This document shows, piece by piece, positions 1 to 13,369 of a DNA stretch of 64,000 nucleotides. The notes under the pieces were generated by a model. That model was not told the origin of the DNA. It worked only from the letters and a program-made list of their open reading frames with translations, and ran no database searches. Made by a program: the position numbers and the translations under genes. Within the stretch, counting starts at the first letter, position 1. Each line of letters begins with the position of its first letter. This DNA comes from Diphasiastrum complanatum (taxonomy: Eukaryota; Streptophyta; Lycopodiopsida; Lycopodiales; Lycopodiaceae), in contig CM055097.1 in assembly GCA_029204225.1 (NCBI GenBank), forward strand, positions 50,106,600 through 50,170,599. Reading direction: 5' to 3'.

Positions 1-229
1 CAAGTAAGAACAAATCTCCATTCAATCTTTGTGAGAGAGTGAGAGGGCCGAGACTAGAAGTCCAAATCAAGGCTAGAAGTCTATCTTGAGTTGATCAAAT
101 CAAGTGAGGTTCTTTGTGAAACTTCTAGAATCAAATCTATTAATTTTTATTGAGCCATACTTTGTAGAATCCTTCAAGATAGCTCTTTTGAATTTGAGAA
201 GTACATTCATAGTACAAGCCACTAGCAAG
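1..229 (+). other. Probable 5' leader of a copia element
   Basis: No convincing coding sequence is present. The stretch lies directly before a copia gag start at 230 and probably is its untranslated leader. The LTR and primer site would lie outside the window. The reading frame is open from 104, but the residues before 230 do not resemble gag. Confidence 0.4.
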
Positions 230-915
230 ATGGGATCACTTGGATCATTCCTCTTGGAAGCTAGTGAGAGGTTAAATTCTACAAACTACTCATTATGGAA
301 AGTGAGGATGGAATCACTCCTAGTGCTCCAAGACCTCTATGATCTTGTTCTAGATGAAGAGGATGAACCTCTAGTAGGACAAAAATTGGTGAAGTACAAG
401 AAGAGGGTAGGACAAGCATTACATTGTGTGAAAATGAATGTTAGTAATGATTTTCTCAAGGAAGTTTCCACTTGCACTTCAACCAAGGAAGCTTTGGATT
501 CTTTAAAAGCTATATATGAATCCAAAAACACTTGAAGAGTGCTTATGCTAAAAAACCAAGTCTTGCAAAGCATGAGAAGAAGTGATGAAAGTGCACAAGA
601 ATATGTCCTAAGAATCAAATCTCTCAACAAGGAACTTGCTATAATAGGAGATAAGATTCATGATAATGAACTTGTTCAAGTGATCATAAATGGATTTGAA
701 GATAAGTACTCCAACTTGGTCCAAAGTTTTCCCATTCAAGAGAATCTACCTTCTATTGACAAGCTACATAGTGTGCTTGTGGCCGGGGAGTGTAGAGTCC
801 AACATGCCAAGAGTACGATGAGTTCATTGTCCTTGCATGATGGAGATGAGAAAGCAAAGTTTTCAAGGAAAGGCAAAAAGAAGAACCAAAGCAATGGTGC
901 TAAGTGTGAAAGATT
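230..915 (+). pseudogene. Ty1/copia gag, broken and truncated
   Basis: This is the capsid part of a Ty1/copia polyprotein (DUF4219/UBN2 type). Gag packages the element RNA in a cytoplasmic particle. The ATG at 230 begins MGSLGSFLLEASERLNSTNY, followed by the family landmark YSLWKVRMESLL. It aligns along its length with the better preserved gag at 30657-29900 in this window, including YESKN, LRIKSLNKELAIIGD and LVQSFPIQENLP. An in-frame TGA at 533-535 interrupts it right after YESKNT, and the same frame reopens at 536 (RVLMLKNQ). Homology ends in the lysine-rich stretch before the zinc knuckle, at 915, where a minus-strand LTR begins. So protease, integrase and reverse transcriptase are absent. 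It cannot encode a working Gag. Confidence 0.85.
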
Positions 916-1561
916 TGGGATCAATTCAGATCCAAATCTATTAAAGATCTTTGGTTACAAAACAAGCTACTTCACCAATCCTGCCAATGTAGAAAAATCA
1001 GCATCTACACACAAAATAGAATGCAAACTTCAATAGAACTTGATCAAACATGAATCAAAACATAAATAGAAGCTAATGTCCATACATAAATAGTAACCTA
1101 CTATATCTCACACATGTGAACATGAAAATAACAAATATAGATCATTCTACACATAGAATTGCAAGATATCACAAGTTTAGTGCACCAATGGATAGTAGAG
1201 CCCAAGAGAACCATGTATAACCATGAAATGAGAGAGAAGAGAGAAGATCTGCTTCTCCATGAGTTACATCCCTTTTATAACAAGTCCAAACCTATTTGGC
1301 CACTTGGCTTTCCCTCCAAAATGTAAACCCTACTATTTTTGGGTCTAGATTCAATGTACCCAACATTTAAACTTGAATCTACTCAAACTCACCTTCTAGC
1401 TTTCACTCTATTTCCATATAGGTAATTCAAATGCCATTTAGACTAATATAACTTTGAAAATTCAAACTCTAAGTATAAAATAGTGTTTTGGCCTCAATTG
1501 TGTATATGACAATTTTATCAACTATGACCAATATTGACTAAACTAGTTGAAATCTCTCACA
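916..1561 (-). repeat. Copia LTR (3' LTR of minus-strand element A)
   Basis: On the minus strand this 646-bp block starts TGTGAGAGATTTCAACTAG and ends in CA. It is preceded by a purine-rich tract (GAAGAGGGAG, plus 1562-1571) typical of the polypurine primer beside a 3' LTR. Part of it matches the LTR-like blocks at 10438-10807 and 11281-11587, which supports LTR identity. Its lower end abuts the truncated gag at 915, so element A inserted into, or recombined with, that gag. The exact lower end is inferred from the TG/CA rule. Confidence 0.6.
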
Positions 1562-2436
1562 CTCCCTCTTCAACTAGTTTTAGCTTAACCATAGAACTTT
1601 GATCCAACTCTAGAATGATATCCATCCTAAGTATAGACCTCCTTTCTAATGGTCTAAATAAGCCTTCACAATTGATATAGAGAATAGTGTCCACTTGGGA
1701 TGCTTGACTATTTCTTACATCAATTTTACATGTCAAGAAGTAAGTAGTACATAAAGAATCAAGTAGAATGTCAATGAAATGATTCCACCATGCTTCCAAC
1801 TCTGAAATCTCTGGAAAATTACAGCAAACAAACAATAAATGTGAGTGATCAACATTTGCTTGCATGTCTCCTCCTTCTTTGTCCTTTGTTGCCATGTATC
1901 CACCATGAAACTCCATGAATGAGCCTCCATCTATATCTTGCCTCAAAATACCATCATACCTTGATGACTTGATCATGAATGAGTGATATAATGAGCCTTA
2001 AATAGCTTCATTTCCATCAACAACACCAGCCAAAAATGCTAGTACAAATCCAACACCAAAATGATGCTCACCAATGTAGCTAGTTTTACCATATCTTGAC
2101 AATCTGCACACATCCACATGAAAATGCTCAAGCATGAGATTGAACAAGTAGAGTAAACTTTAACAACACTTCCTTGCTGCTCCTTTGACCTTATTTGAGT
2201 CTTCAATAACCTGAAAACATAGATCCTAACATCTTTGCCAATTGACTCTCCTTTGATGCTCTTGACTAGCTCTAGATTGCCACCTTCCCTTTTGCCTTGT
2301 TGAAGCCCTTTGAAATCAACCTCATGATCATCAAAGTATTGAACAAAATTTATTTTCTAAATTCATTACTTGATTTTACAGAAAGATAACATCCATCTAC
2401 TTGCATAGCTCCATCTACACAAGAAGATCCTCCAAA
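1562..2436 (-). repeat. Non-pol module of copia family A, copy 1
   Basis: Reading the minus strand, pol similarity stops at NETS (about 2437), where Ty1/copia reverse transcriptase should continue (NETW...). A different sequence follows (SSCVDGAMQVDGCYLS, then a region like GLQQGKREGGNLEL and a later segment like GGSFMEF). The same segment recurs at 10808-11280 and 24200-24813, twice next to copia integrase-tail sequence. The frame is broken by several stops. No known domain was recognised. It runs up to the polypurine tract of the LTR, so the reverse transcriptase and RNase H are missing. It may be a captured sequence or filler in a non-autonomous derivative. Confidence 0.6.
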
Positions 2437-3380
2437 AGATGTTTCATTCTTCATAAGAGCTTGATACTCATGATCCATTGCTTGGATCCACTCCTCTTCT
2501 TTCCTTGCTTCATCTACACTTGTAGGTTCATCAAAAGAGTTTAGGAAAGCAACATAATTTTCAGAAACTACTTGCTTACTCTTTTCATCATATGTGAGCC
2601 TTGAAGGTACTTGTCTTTCCCTTGATGTTCTCTTTGGCTTTTGACTTGATGAAGGTCTATCATCATCACCATCTAAAGTAGGATCCTTTACATCAACATC
2701 AAGAATGTTAGATCCATCCATATCACCATTGATAATGCTTGAAGACACTTTTGGAATGTTCCCCTCATAAAAAATGACATCTCTACCAACAATCACTTTT
2801 TTAGTAGAAGGAATGTAAACCTTGTAGGCTTTACTCACCTCACTATATCCAACAAAAATACCTTTCCTTGAAGATGGATCCTCCTTGGTCCTATGATCAA
2901 GACTGATGTTGACATAGCATGTGCTTCCAAAAGTTCTTAGAAAGTTGACACTCGGCCTCCTCTTGAATAGCATCTCAATAGGTGTCCTTCCATCCGAAAT
3001 AGCACTTGGCCACCTATTGCACAAGAAATTGGCACACAACAAAGCTTGATCCCAAAATGGTTTATCAAGATTAGCACTTAACCTCATGGATTTATCACTT
3101 TCACATAAAATGCTATTCTTCCTTTCAGCCACTCCATTTGTTGTGGGGTCCTTGGTGTTGTATACTCCCTCTTGATCCCATGCTCATCACAAAAGGCCTT
3201 GAGCTTGGTAGATATGTACCACCATTGTCACTCCTTAAGCACTTGATCTTTGTGGAAAATTGGTTCTCCCTTGCATTCTTGAACTTGACAAAGACATCAT
3301 ACACTTCATCCTTGCTCTTTAGTAGATATATCCAACAAAATCTACTAAAATCATCAATGAAAGTTACATACATCTTAGTC
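2437..3380 (-). pseudogene. Copia integrase core and tail, broken
   Basis: The minus strand encodes part of a copia integrase, which inserts element cDNA into the genome. Visible are the first catalytic region (YVTFIDDFSRFCWIYLL, from 3373), the second catalytic aspartate (LRSDNGG) and the ERKN motif near the third acidic residue (from about 3129). The C-terminal GIFVGY and VPSRLTYDEK tail follow. The frame shifts after GGTYLPSS and again before the ERKN segment. The HHCC zinc-binding part, protease and gag are missing: the fragment ends at about 3380, against another LTR. Downstream it runs into the non-pol module instead of reverse transcriptase. Confidence 0.8.
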
Positions 3381-3387
3381 CACTATT

Positions 3388-4047
3388 GCTAATTGTAGTT
3401 CTAAGCCTAAGTCTAGAACATTGGAACTTAAGCTAGTCTAAATAAGTTCAACTTAAGTTAGTTCAGTTGTTTATGGTCCATTGGGGGTTTGTCCCATGGC
3501 ACCAATTTAATTAGAAGTTAAGCTAAGTATAAGGGAAGCTCCCTAAGATCCTGCTTACAAGACAAAACACAATGGGAAACACACTATGGAGCAACCACCC
3601 AACCAAGTAGAAGCAACCAATCAACTCTAGAAGCTTAACTCCGAAGCCAAGGAATAAGAAGCATGAAGGTAGAGTGAAACCCTGGTAATGAATCAATGAC
3701 CAAAATGAGGAGTAGACCGAGTTTGGCCTCAATATATAGAGCCAAAAGCAACTTGGGCACATAGCCATGCATAGCCCTAAGTTCCCTATACATAGATTCA
3801 CCTAGAATAGAGTCCTAAGCATGGACCAACTATTCATAGAATTGTTGTTGATAACTCTACACATGCATACACTGTCTCATATCTTGTCTAAACTCCATTT
3901 AGTGTGTTCTGGGCCTCACAAGGATATTAGTTACTTTCGGGTCACATCCAGTATGACGTGGCATAACTAACATCTTGATTTACTGGAGTACCGTGTATCC
4001 AAGGCTAGGAGTATACTGAATCCTACTTACTGGCCATAGACACAACA
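3388..4047 (-). repeat. Candidate LTR of another minus-strand element
   Basis: On the minus strand a purine-rich AAGGAGGGAAGAA lies directly before TGTTGTGTCTATGG, and the 660-bp block ends in CA beside the truncated integrase. This is the arrangement of a polypurine tract and 3' LTR. No second copy was found in the window and the two flanks share no 5-bp duplication, so it is neither a proven solo LTR nor a complete element. Confidence 0.35.
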
Positions 4048-5100
4048 TTCTTCCCTCCTTAAATTGCTTCTATCCTTAGAAGCTCTCTAACAGGAAAGAA
4101 TAACAGGAACAGTTCTTTTAACTCTCAATATCAACCTAGAAAATCATTATCCTTAGTCTAACTTTCACATCAAGCAAGTACTTAGAGATGATCCTATTTT
4201 CCAAGTGATAATCTCTGCACTGGAGTACAACTCAGGTTTGAAAAGTACACTAAGCAATAAATTTTTCATCTGGGTTACATTCACCACAAGTTAGTAACAT
4301 CACCTTCATGTAAAAACACTGGGTGAAATAACCTAACTTAAGAGATTAAAGTTAAAGAAATAATGAGATAAGTATAATTACAGTTTGAAATTATCCACAA
4401 CTCTGACAGATAATTCATAAGCTTTCAAGTACAAATATCCTTAGAATCCAAATTCTAAGATATGATAATTCATTCAATTAGAATCTCTAGGAGAATCATT
4501 AAGATATAGAATGATTAAAACTCAACTCTGAGTATTCCGGATACTATTTTGAGTTAAATGCCTAAGAGATAGTTTCATATTTGTCAATAAGGGCCTAAAT
4601 AGTGGATTTACTATTTTTGACAAGTAGATAAGTGGATGAGGTCGGATTTGGACCCATTCTAAAATACTTGTAGATGGCTGATTTTTGAAACCACTTATTG
4701 AAATGTGGAAACAAAAGTTGCTCATGATTGTGGATGGTCTGTTAGATGAGATATCTAGATTCTAGCTTTTGCATGTAGATTTTGCTTGATTCCATATTTT
4801 GCATTTTTGGTGAAACCCTAAATTTGATAGGATCTCTTGATTTTAAGTTGCTGGACTTTTTCAAGAGTGTGTTTCAATCTTAGGTGTTGGCAAAAGTTCA
4901 TCATATTGTGTTTAGATCTATTGTGATCAAGAAATCAAATTCTATGTGCCAGGATTTGCTAGAAAGAGAAAAAGGAGAGGCTAGATTGTTTCCATATCTT
5001 TGTGATTTCTTCTTGAGTTTCATTTGTTGTTTTTCAGGGTTGTGCTTAGTGCATTGGAACAAGTTCAAAGAGAAGATCAGATCATTGCAACAAGGCAACC
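4048..5100 (+). other. AT-rich stretch without recognised genes
   Basis: No conserved protein was seen in either strand. The last 350 bases lead into the copia gag at 5113 and may be its untranslated leader. The first part may be the remaining internal end of the element whose LTR is at 3388-4047. Confidence 0.4.
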
Positions 5101-5112
5101 TCAAGTGGCTTC

Positions 5113-6196
5113 ATGTTGGAAGGCAATGGTAGGCTTACCTCAACAAATTATTCTACTTGGAAGGTGAGGATGGAATATTTGCTTGAGATGAATGATTTGA
5201 TGGATATTGTTGTAGGTGTGGAGGAGAGACCTTTGGAACCACAAGATCAACTGAGGTATGACAAGAGGGCAAAGAAAGCTCTACATGTGATCGAGATGAA
5301 TGTGACTAATTTGATGGATTTGTTGTAGGTGTGGAGGAGAGACATTTGGAACCACAAGATCAACTGAGGTATGACAAGAGGGCAAAGAAAGCTCTACATG
5401 TGATCAAGATGAATGTGACTAATGAGCTTCTCAAGGAAGTTGGTAAGTGCACAACATCAAGTGAGGCTTGGGATTCTTTGAAGATGTAAGTCTATGTCTA
5501 GAGTTCTAGCTCTAAGAAGACAAATATTTTCTTGTACACAAAAGAAGGATGAAGGTGCTCATGCAGGTATTGATGAAAGCATTAAGGAGATAAAACTTGT
5601 TCAAGTTGTTCTTAATGGCTTGTTGGATGATCATGCTAATCTTGTTCAAAGTTTTGCTATTCAAAAGACTTTGCCAACTATGGTGGATTTGCAAGAGATC
5701 TTGGTGAATGAGGAGTTTAGGCTTCTATCAAGAGGAGGATCTACTTCCATTTCTCAAGTTGGAGAGGAGGAGGCTATGTTCTCAAAGGGCAAGTTCAAGG
5801 GCAAAGGCAAAGGCAAGAGGGCAAGATCAAGGTGAGGCTTCTACTTTTGTTGGCGAGAAGAAAGATGATCCAAGTTGAAGTGCTTTTATTGTGGAGTCAA
5901 AGGGCATTTTGCAAGTGATTGCTTCAAGAAAAAGAGAGATCAAGATGAGAATCAAGGCAATTTCATTTTTTATGAGGATGGTATTGGTGATCAAAACTCA
6001 AATGATGATGCTTTTTTGATGTCTTCTTGTTTGCTAACCAATGATGGAGATATTGATCCATGGTGGATTGATAGTGGAACAAGCTTTCCGAATGACATGT
6101 CGAGAGTTCTTCACTTCTTTGGTGCCTTATAAAGGAGAGAAGAAGGTTATCAACATGGCCAATGGTGGTAAAGTTGTTATCAAGGGCATTGGTACA
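5113..6196 (+). pseudogene. Ty1/copia gag and start of protease, decayed
   Basis: This is a second plus-strand copia gag. It begins within the family landmark (TSTNYSTWKVRMEYLL) without a clear N terminus. It continues through LVQVVLNGL and a lysine/glycine-rich tail to a CX2CX4HX4C zinc knuckle (CFYCGVKGHFASDC, from about 5881). The aspartic protease motif follows as WWIDSGTS (about 6061-6084), and homology ends near 6196. Lesions include a 113-bp internal tandem duplication at 5197-5423 that introduces stops, a frame change near 5487-5494 and a stop near 5833. Integrase and reverse transcriptase are absent. The zinc knuckle and the D-S-G triad are still recognisable, so decay is moderate. 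Confidence 0.82.
5197..5423 (+). repeat. Tandem duplication of 113-114 bp inside gag
   Basis: Two adjacent copies (5197-5310 and 5311-5423) both run from TTGATGGAT to GTGACTAAT. They differ by a 1-bp indel near the start and a few substitutions (such as ATCGAG against ATCAAG). The duplication breaks the gag frame. Confidence 0.9.
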
Positions 6197-7304
6197 TGTT
6201 TTTGACCAAAAAAGATTTCTTTCTCCCCACCACTTGATTTGGCCTAATTTGCCAAAATCGGTGCAATTTTAGCGAATCACTCCAATGCAACTTCATTGAC
6301 TACCTTGCTCCTGAAATGATGTAGTTTGCTCTCCAATGCACTTTCTCCCCATGATTCGGTGATCACTCCATCCGTGAGAAGTTGTACTTGCATGGTACAA
6401 TCCTTTTCTGCTCTTAATTTGGAGGAAATTGGCTTTTGGACGACTCTAAAGGGAGCAAAGGCCAAATAGTTAAGGGCTTTTGGAGAAAATACAATATTTC
6501 TTCTTACTAAATAAAGTCTCCTTTCAACTGAATCTGCACTTTAGGGCCCCTTCGAGAATAAATTCTTTTAATGAAATTGAAGGGCAGTTTTCCCTTTGGG
6601 CCCTTCAATTGAAGTGTGGGTGAACTTGTTAGAAATCCAACGGTTGGGTGTGATCCGACGATCCACAATTGAGAAGTCTTGACTGTAGAGGATCCAACGA
6701 CAAGAACGTTGTATGCATGTCGAAATAGCTCCTTGCGTCCGTTGGCGCCTTCGCCAGCACTAAGCTCCTCTCTCTCTTGGCCGCGTGCGAGTTTCTCCGA
6801 GCGTCTCTCTCTCTCTTTCTCTGGTTTCTCCCTTGGTAAATGGATGTGGCTGTCTATTTCAAATTCTTCTTGATTCTCCAACATTACACAGCATCCCGTA
6901 GTCTCTTGCAGACACTGTCGCCCACCTATGGCGCCTTGGTCTTGCGTTTACAACTCCAAATTCTGTCTTTTATAGAGACAGATCCAAGATTTTTGCTTTG
7001 AAAACCCTAGCTCGAGGGTTTTACTGCTTAATTGGACTTTATTTCACCTTTCTCTGTGATTTTGTTGGCAACCTTCTGCTCTCTTAGGCCGACCTACAGT
7101 TGGCTTGATGCTGGAATTGACGACATATCACTTGGTGTTGTCACCAACACTATATTAGCTCCAATTCAAACCCATGAATACCTTAACACTCTGATCACAG
7201 ATTATTTAGCACCCACGTACTCACTGGCCTACAATTAATCTAAATGGTTCTTAGAATTAAAAAACAATTGGGCTCCCAATAACGTCTAACTACTTCACAC
7301 TAGG
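6197..7304 (-). other. No gene recognised; possible internal part of a non-autonomous LTR element
   Basis: Several short open frames exist, but none resembles a known protein and their composition is not convincing. On the minus strand this interval lies directly downstream of the primer site at 7305-7316, where retroelement internal sequence is expected. A matching second LTR was not found at the lower end, so the other boundary is unknown. Confidence 0.3.
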
Positions 7305-7316
7305 GCTCTGATACCA
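7305..7316 (-). other. Retroelement primer-binding site (tRNA-iMet)
   Basis: The minus strand reads TGGTATCAGAGC, complementary to the 3' end of plant initiator methionine tRNA and typical of plant Ty1/copia and TRIM elements. It directly follows the CA end of the LTR at 7317-7648. Confidence 0.8.
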
Positions 7317-7648
7317 TGTCAAGGATCTTTTGTGCAGTATATGTTAGCTAACTCACAGGCTACGCATCAAAATCAGATTCACACAATAGAAAAAAGAAAG
7401 AGCCCAATAAGCATGTTGTGAACTATATTATTAAAGAAAGAAAAATATAGTACATGAATACATTAGTATTTTGGGAGTTCCGCTACATAGCATGTCGGAC
7501 CTCGTTAAGGGACGCGTGTCCCTACTCACTACTAGCTGTACCATAAAGATGACACTGACACATACTGCATGTATAGAGTGAAGTAAAAACTGCTAAAAAT
7601 GAAAATACAGGTTGAGTGTCCAAATAAACAGGACTTACATATCTAACA
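7317..7648 (-). repeat. 5' LTR of a minus-strand retroelement
   Basis: On the minus strand the 332-bp block starts TGTTAGATATGTAAG and ends in GATCCTTGACA, just before the primer site. The TG...CA ends and the adjacent tRNA-iMet site support an LTR. The outer end is placed only by the TG rule. Confidence 0.6.
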
Positions 7649-9957
<2,309 letters not shown>

Positions 9958-10003
9958 CCCTCCCTCCCTCCCCCCCACCCTCCCTCTCTCTCTCTCTCTC
10001 TTT
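9958..10003 (+). repeat. CT-rich tract
   Basis: CCCT repeats pass into pure CT. This is the right flank of the inverted-repeat element. Confidence 0.9.
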
Positions 10004-10437
10004 AGAAATTAATATTCTTGTTGTTTTTCACTCCATTATAATTGAGCTTTCTGTCTAATTGAATATCATAGATCATGATTTCCTCTTGAAATAATTAGCC
10101 ATAGATCATTAAGAACTTATTACAAAATACAAAGGAAAGATAGAGAAAACAAAGTTTGTCTACCTCTTCGAAGTGCTATAATTTTTATCTAACCAAAATT
10201 TGTTCCAAACTCAGAGTAAATGCTCTAAGTTTTTGCCAAAAATAATAACATAATTATTGATAAAATAATGTTAAATGTAATTACATGATGGATATCCATG
10301 GCAAAACAAATAATTTATTAACAAAACCACAAGATACACAATTTGCATAATCGCCTTATAACGACCACCACATACATGCAAACCATAGTTCTTTGATTGT
10401 TTAATGCATCTATTTCGATGTTTACCAACACATATTC

Positions 10438-10807
10438 TGTGAGAAATTGTCAACTAGTTTGATATTTTGGACATATTAGTTTATTTGGCAATTGAGGACA
10501 ATTTTCATATTAGACTTAGAGTTTGACTTTTCAAAGTTATATTAGTCTAAAAGCATTTGAATTACCACTTTTAGAAAGTGAGGGAAAAGTAGGAGGTCGA
10601 GTTTGGATGATTCAAATTTGAATATCTTGTTCATTGAATCTAGTCCACAAAAAATGGTAGGGTTTTTGTTGTGGAGGAAAACCAAGCTCATTATTGATGC
10701 ATGGACTTGTTATAAAAGGATGTAAACTCATGGGAGAAAGAATTCTTCTCTCTCATCTCATTTCATGCTTATATATGAGTTCTCTTGGGTTCATCTATCC
10801 ATTGGTG
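10438..10807 (+). repeat. Truncated LTR of copia family A, left copy
   Basis: It begins TGTGAGAAATTGTCAACTAG, like the minus-strand LTR at 916-1561, and follows that LTR up to CTATCCATTGGTG. There it switches directly to the non-pol module, so the distal part of the LTR, the primer site and all of gag and pol are missing. It contains a TATAAAAGG box (about 10712) that could be the LTR promoter. Confidence 0.65.
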
Positions 10808-11280
10808 GCAATTTGGAGCTAGTCAAGAGCATCGAAGGAGAGTCAAATGGACATGGCACTTTGGATCTATTTTTGCAGATTATTGAAGAGTCAAGTAAAG
10901 TCAAAGGATCAGCAAGGAAGTATGGTTCAAGTTTACTTTAGTTGTTCTATCTCATGTTTGAGCAATTTCATGTGGATGTGTGCAAATTGTCAATATATGG
11001 TCAAACTAGCTACATTGGTGAACATTATTTTGATGTTGGAGTTGTACTAGTATTCTTGGCTGGTTTTGCTGATGGAAATGAAACTATTGAGGCTCATTAT
11101 ATCACTCATTCATGATCAAGTCATCAACTGATGATGACATCTTGTGGCAAGATGAAGATGGTGGCTCATTCATGGAATTTTATGGTGGAGACATATCAAG
11201 AAAGGACAAAAATAGAGGAGACAAGTAAGCAAGTGGTCATCACTCACATTTATTGTTTGGTTGCTATTATTTTCCAGAGA
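10808..11280 (+). repeat. Non-pol module of copia family A, copy 2
   Basis: It matches 24383-24810 (from GCAATTTGGAGCT through the GGCTCATTCATGGA region) and the reverse complement of the copy at 1562-2436. It ends at TTTTCCAGAGA, where LTR-like sequence resumes. The frame is broken. The two flanking LTR-like blocks give an LTR-module-LTR layout resembling a miniature non-autonomous retroelement. Confidence 0.65.
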
Positions 11281-11587
11281 GTTTATTGAGGCCAATTTTC
11301 ATATTAGACTTAGAGTTTGACTTTTCAAAGTTATATTAGTCTAAAATCATTTGAATTACCACTTTTATAAAGTGAGGAAAAATTAGGAGGTCGAGTTTGG
11401 ATGATTCAAATTTGAATATCTTGTTCATTGAATCTAGTCCACATTAATAGTAGGGTTTTTGTTATGGAGGAACACCAAGATCATTAATGATGCATGGACC
11501 TGTTATAAAAGGATGTAAACTCAATGTAGAAAGAATTCTTCTCTCTCTCATCTCATTTCATGCTTATACATGAGTTCTCTTGGGTTC
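11281..11587 (+). repeat. Truncated LTR of copia family A, right copy
   Basis: About 300 bp are nearly the same as 10486-10795 (by eye more than 90 percent), including the TATAAAAGG box and the CT-rich stretch before TGAGTTCTCTTGGGTTC. The first 40 or so bases of the LTR are missing. It abuts a minus-strand copia pol fragment. Confidence 0.65.
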
Positions 11588-12576
11588 CATTTGGAATTTC
11601 TTAAGCATGGAAAGTGCATATCTACTTTGGCTTATGAAAGCATGATCTTTCCAAAAGTCGATTTCAAGGCCTACTTTATATGCTTTCTTAGAAGATGCAT
11701 ATCCAACAAAAATTCCTTTAACATCACTAGGATCATCCTTCTTCCTAGTCTCTAAAGGTACATGCACATAGCATACACAGCCAAAGATCCTAAGATGATC
11801 TACCTTAGGCTTTTTCTTATACAACATCTCAAATGGTGTTCTTCCTTCTATTGCAAGATTAGGAAGTCTATTACAAAGATAATTTGCACATGCAACTGCT
11901 TTTCCCCAAAATTCTTTAGGTAGAGATGCTTCTAGCCTAATGGCTTTTGCACATTCACACAAAGTTCTATTTTTTCTTTCAACAACTCCATTTTGCTGAG
12001 GAGTATAAGAACAAAAAAATTCTTTTTGTATTCCCTCTTTCTCACAAAAGTCTTTGAACTTATTAGAGGTATATTCACCTCCACTATTACTTCTCAAAGC
12101 TTTCAACTTGAAAGTAACTGCTTTTCTACATAAGCTTTGAAAGCAAGGAAAACATCATAAACCATGGCTTTAGAAGATAGCATATAGATCCAAGAATATC
12201 TTGTATAATCATCTACAGAAGAAACAAAGCACTTTGCTCCTCCTTTGCTTTTGGTTGAAGAGAAATGAACATCATAGTGCACAAGTTCAAATGGATGCTG
12301 TGTTTTGATCCTTGATCTTTGAAAAGGTCTTTTATGCGATTTTGCCAAAACACAAGCTTCACAAGGTTGAAGCTCCTTTGACAGTGTCTTTGGTAGTCCA
12401 ACAACTTTTCCTTCCTTGACCATAGATTGCATGGCTTTGAAATTGGGATGTCCCAATCTCTTATGCCACAGATCCTCCTGATGAACCTTGGTCTCATAAG
12501 CAATATCTGAAATGTTAGCACTCTCCCTAGAATCTAGTTTGTACAATTTTTGAGGGTCTGTTATTGAGGGATACAT
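11588..12576 (-). pseudogene. Copia integrase fused to a reverse-transcriptase remnant
   Basis: The minus strand encodes a GAG-pre-integrase/HHCC region (LWHKRLGHPNF and CEACVLAKSHKRPF, about 12470-12310) and the integrase core. Visible in the core are VDDYTRYSWIYML, the catalytic aspartate region altered to LRSNSGGEY (D to N), and VVERKNRTLCE with its glutamate. A frameshift lies near 12105. The tail continues to GIFVGYASSKKAYKV, then jumps at about 11671 into sequence typical of the end of reverse transcriptase (FISQSRYALSMLKKFQME). The linker and nearly all of the reverse transcriptase are therefore deleted. Both the D-to-N change and the deletion make it inactive. Gag and protease lie outside the fragment. 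Confidence 0.82.
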
Positions 12577-13009
12577 CGTTGGATATACCAGGGTAAAAGG
12601 ACATATTTTTTTATTTTAACTCTTCAGAAAAGCCTCGGTATTAGGGTCGATTATGTTCCAAAATGTTGTGGTGACACTAGCGACTAGCAAAGAGCGAACA
12701 AATTTAAATTGTCCGTAAAAAGTCTATTACCGCCATAGAAGTCTCGTAATTTGTCCTCATCCCAATGGTAGATATAATTATAAGTCATTGTTGAGATGTT
12801 GTCCTGTAATTGAACTATAGACATCCAACCATCAATTTATAAGGTGCCAATAGATTCATAAGCAAATGAAATAAAAAAAACCCAACAATATAATATGTGT
12901 GTGTGTGTTATCATCAACTTATGTTATATGTATTGATGCTTCACTAGAGCATGGCTCCATTCTGCACCAAAGCAAATTTTGCTTGATAGTATTGATATCA
13001 TCATTTAAA

Positions 13010-13117
13010 CCAACAAGTTTTCATTTAATAATTTGACATTTATACCAACGGTTTTTCATTCGATAATTTGACATTTATACCAACGGTTTTTTTATTCAAT
13101 AATTTTGACGTTCATAC
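13010..13117 (+). repeat. Three tandem units of about 35 bp
   Basis: The units start at 13010, 13045 and 13080. Each has CCAAC, a T-rich stretch, an AATTTGAC-like core and a TATAC or CATAC end. Confidence 0.85.
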
Positions 13118-13334
13118 TGAGTTAAATTGTCAATATTGAGGGGGTCATCAACCATCATATATACCAAGGAATTACCAGCATTGCTATAGATCATGCTGCG
13201 TAGGGTTCCAAACTTTTCAACTTTTCAAAAGCCTACATGTTTATGATGGCATATGCTCTACTATTTGTAGCTCCAATATGGAGGATGTCTTATTACGTAG
13301 GCTTTGTGTATAGAGTATTAAAGGAAAAAAAACC

Positions 13335-13369
13335 TGGGCCCTATATTATGCAAAATAATATAGGGCCCA
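13335..13369. repeat. Perfect 15-bp inverted repeat with 5-nt loop
   Basis: TGGGCCCTATATTAT, the loop GCAAA, then the exact reverse complement. Transcribed from either strand it would form a stable hairpin. It may be a foldback remnant or chance; no gene borders it. Confidence 0.9.

Noticed and set aside
7032-7238. 68-codon plus-strand frame starting MDFISPFSV
   Set aside because: No homology or splice context; it lies in the interval next to a retroelement primer site and is likely chance.
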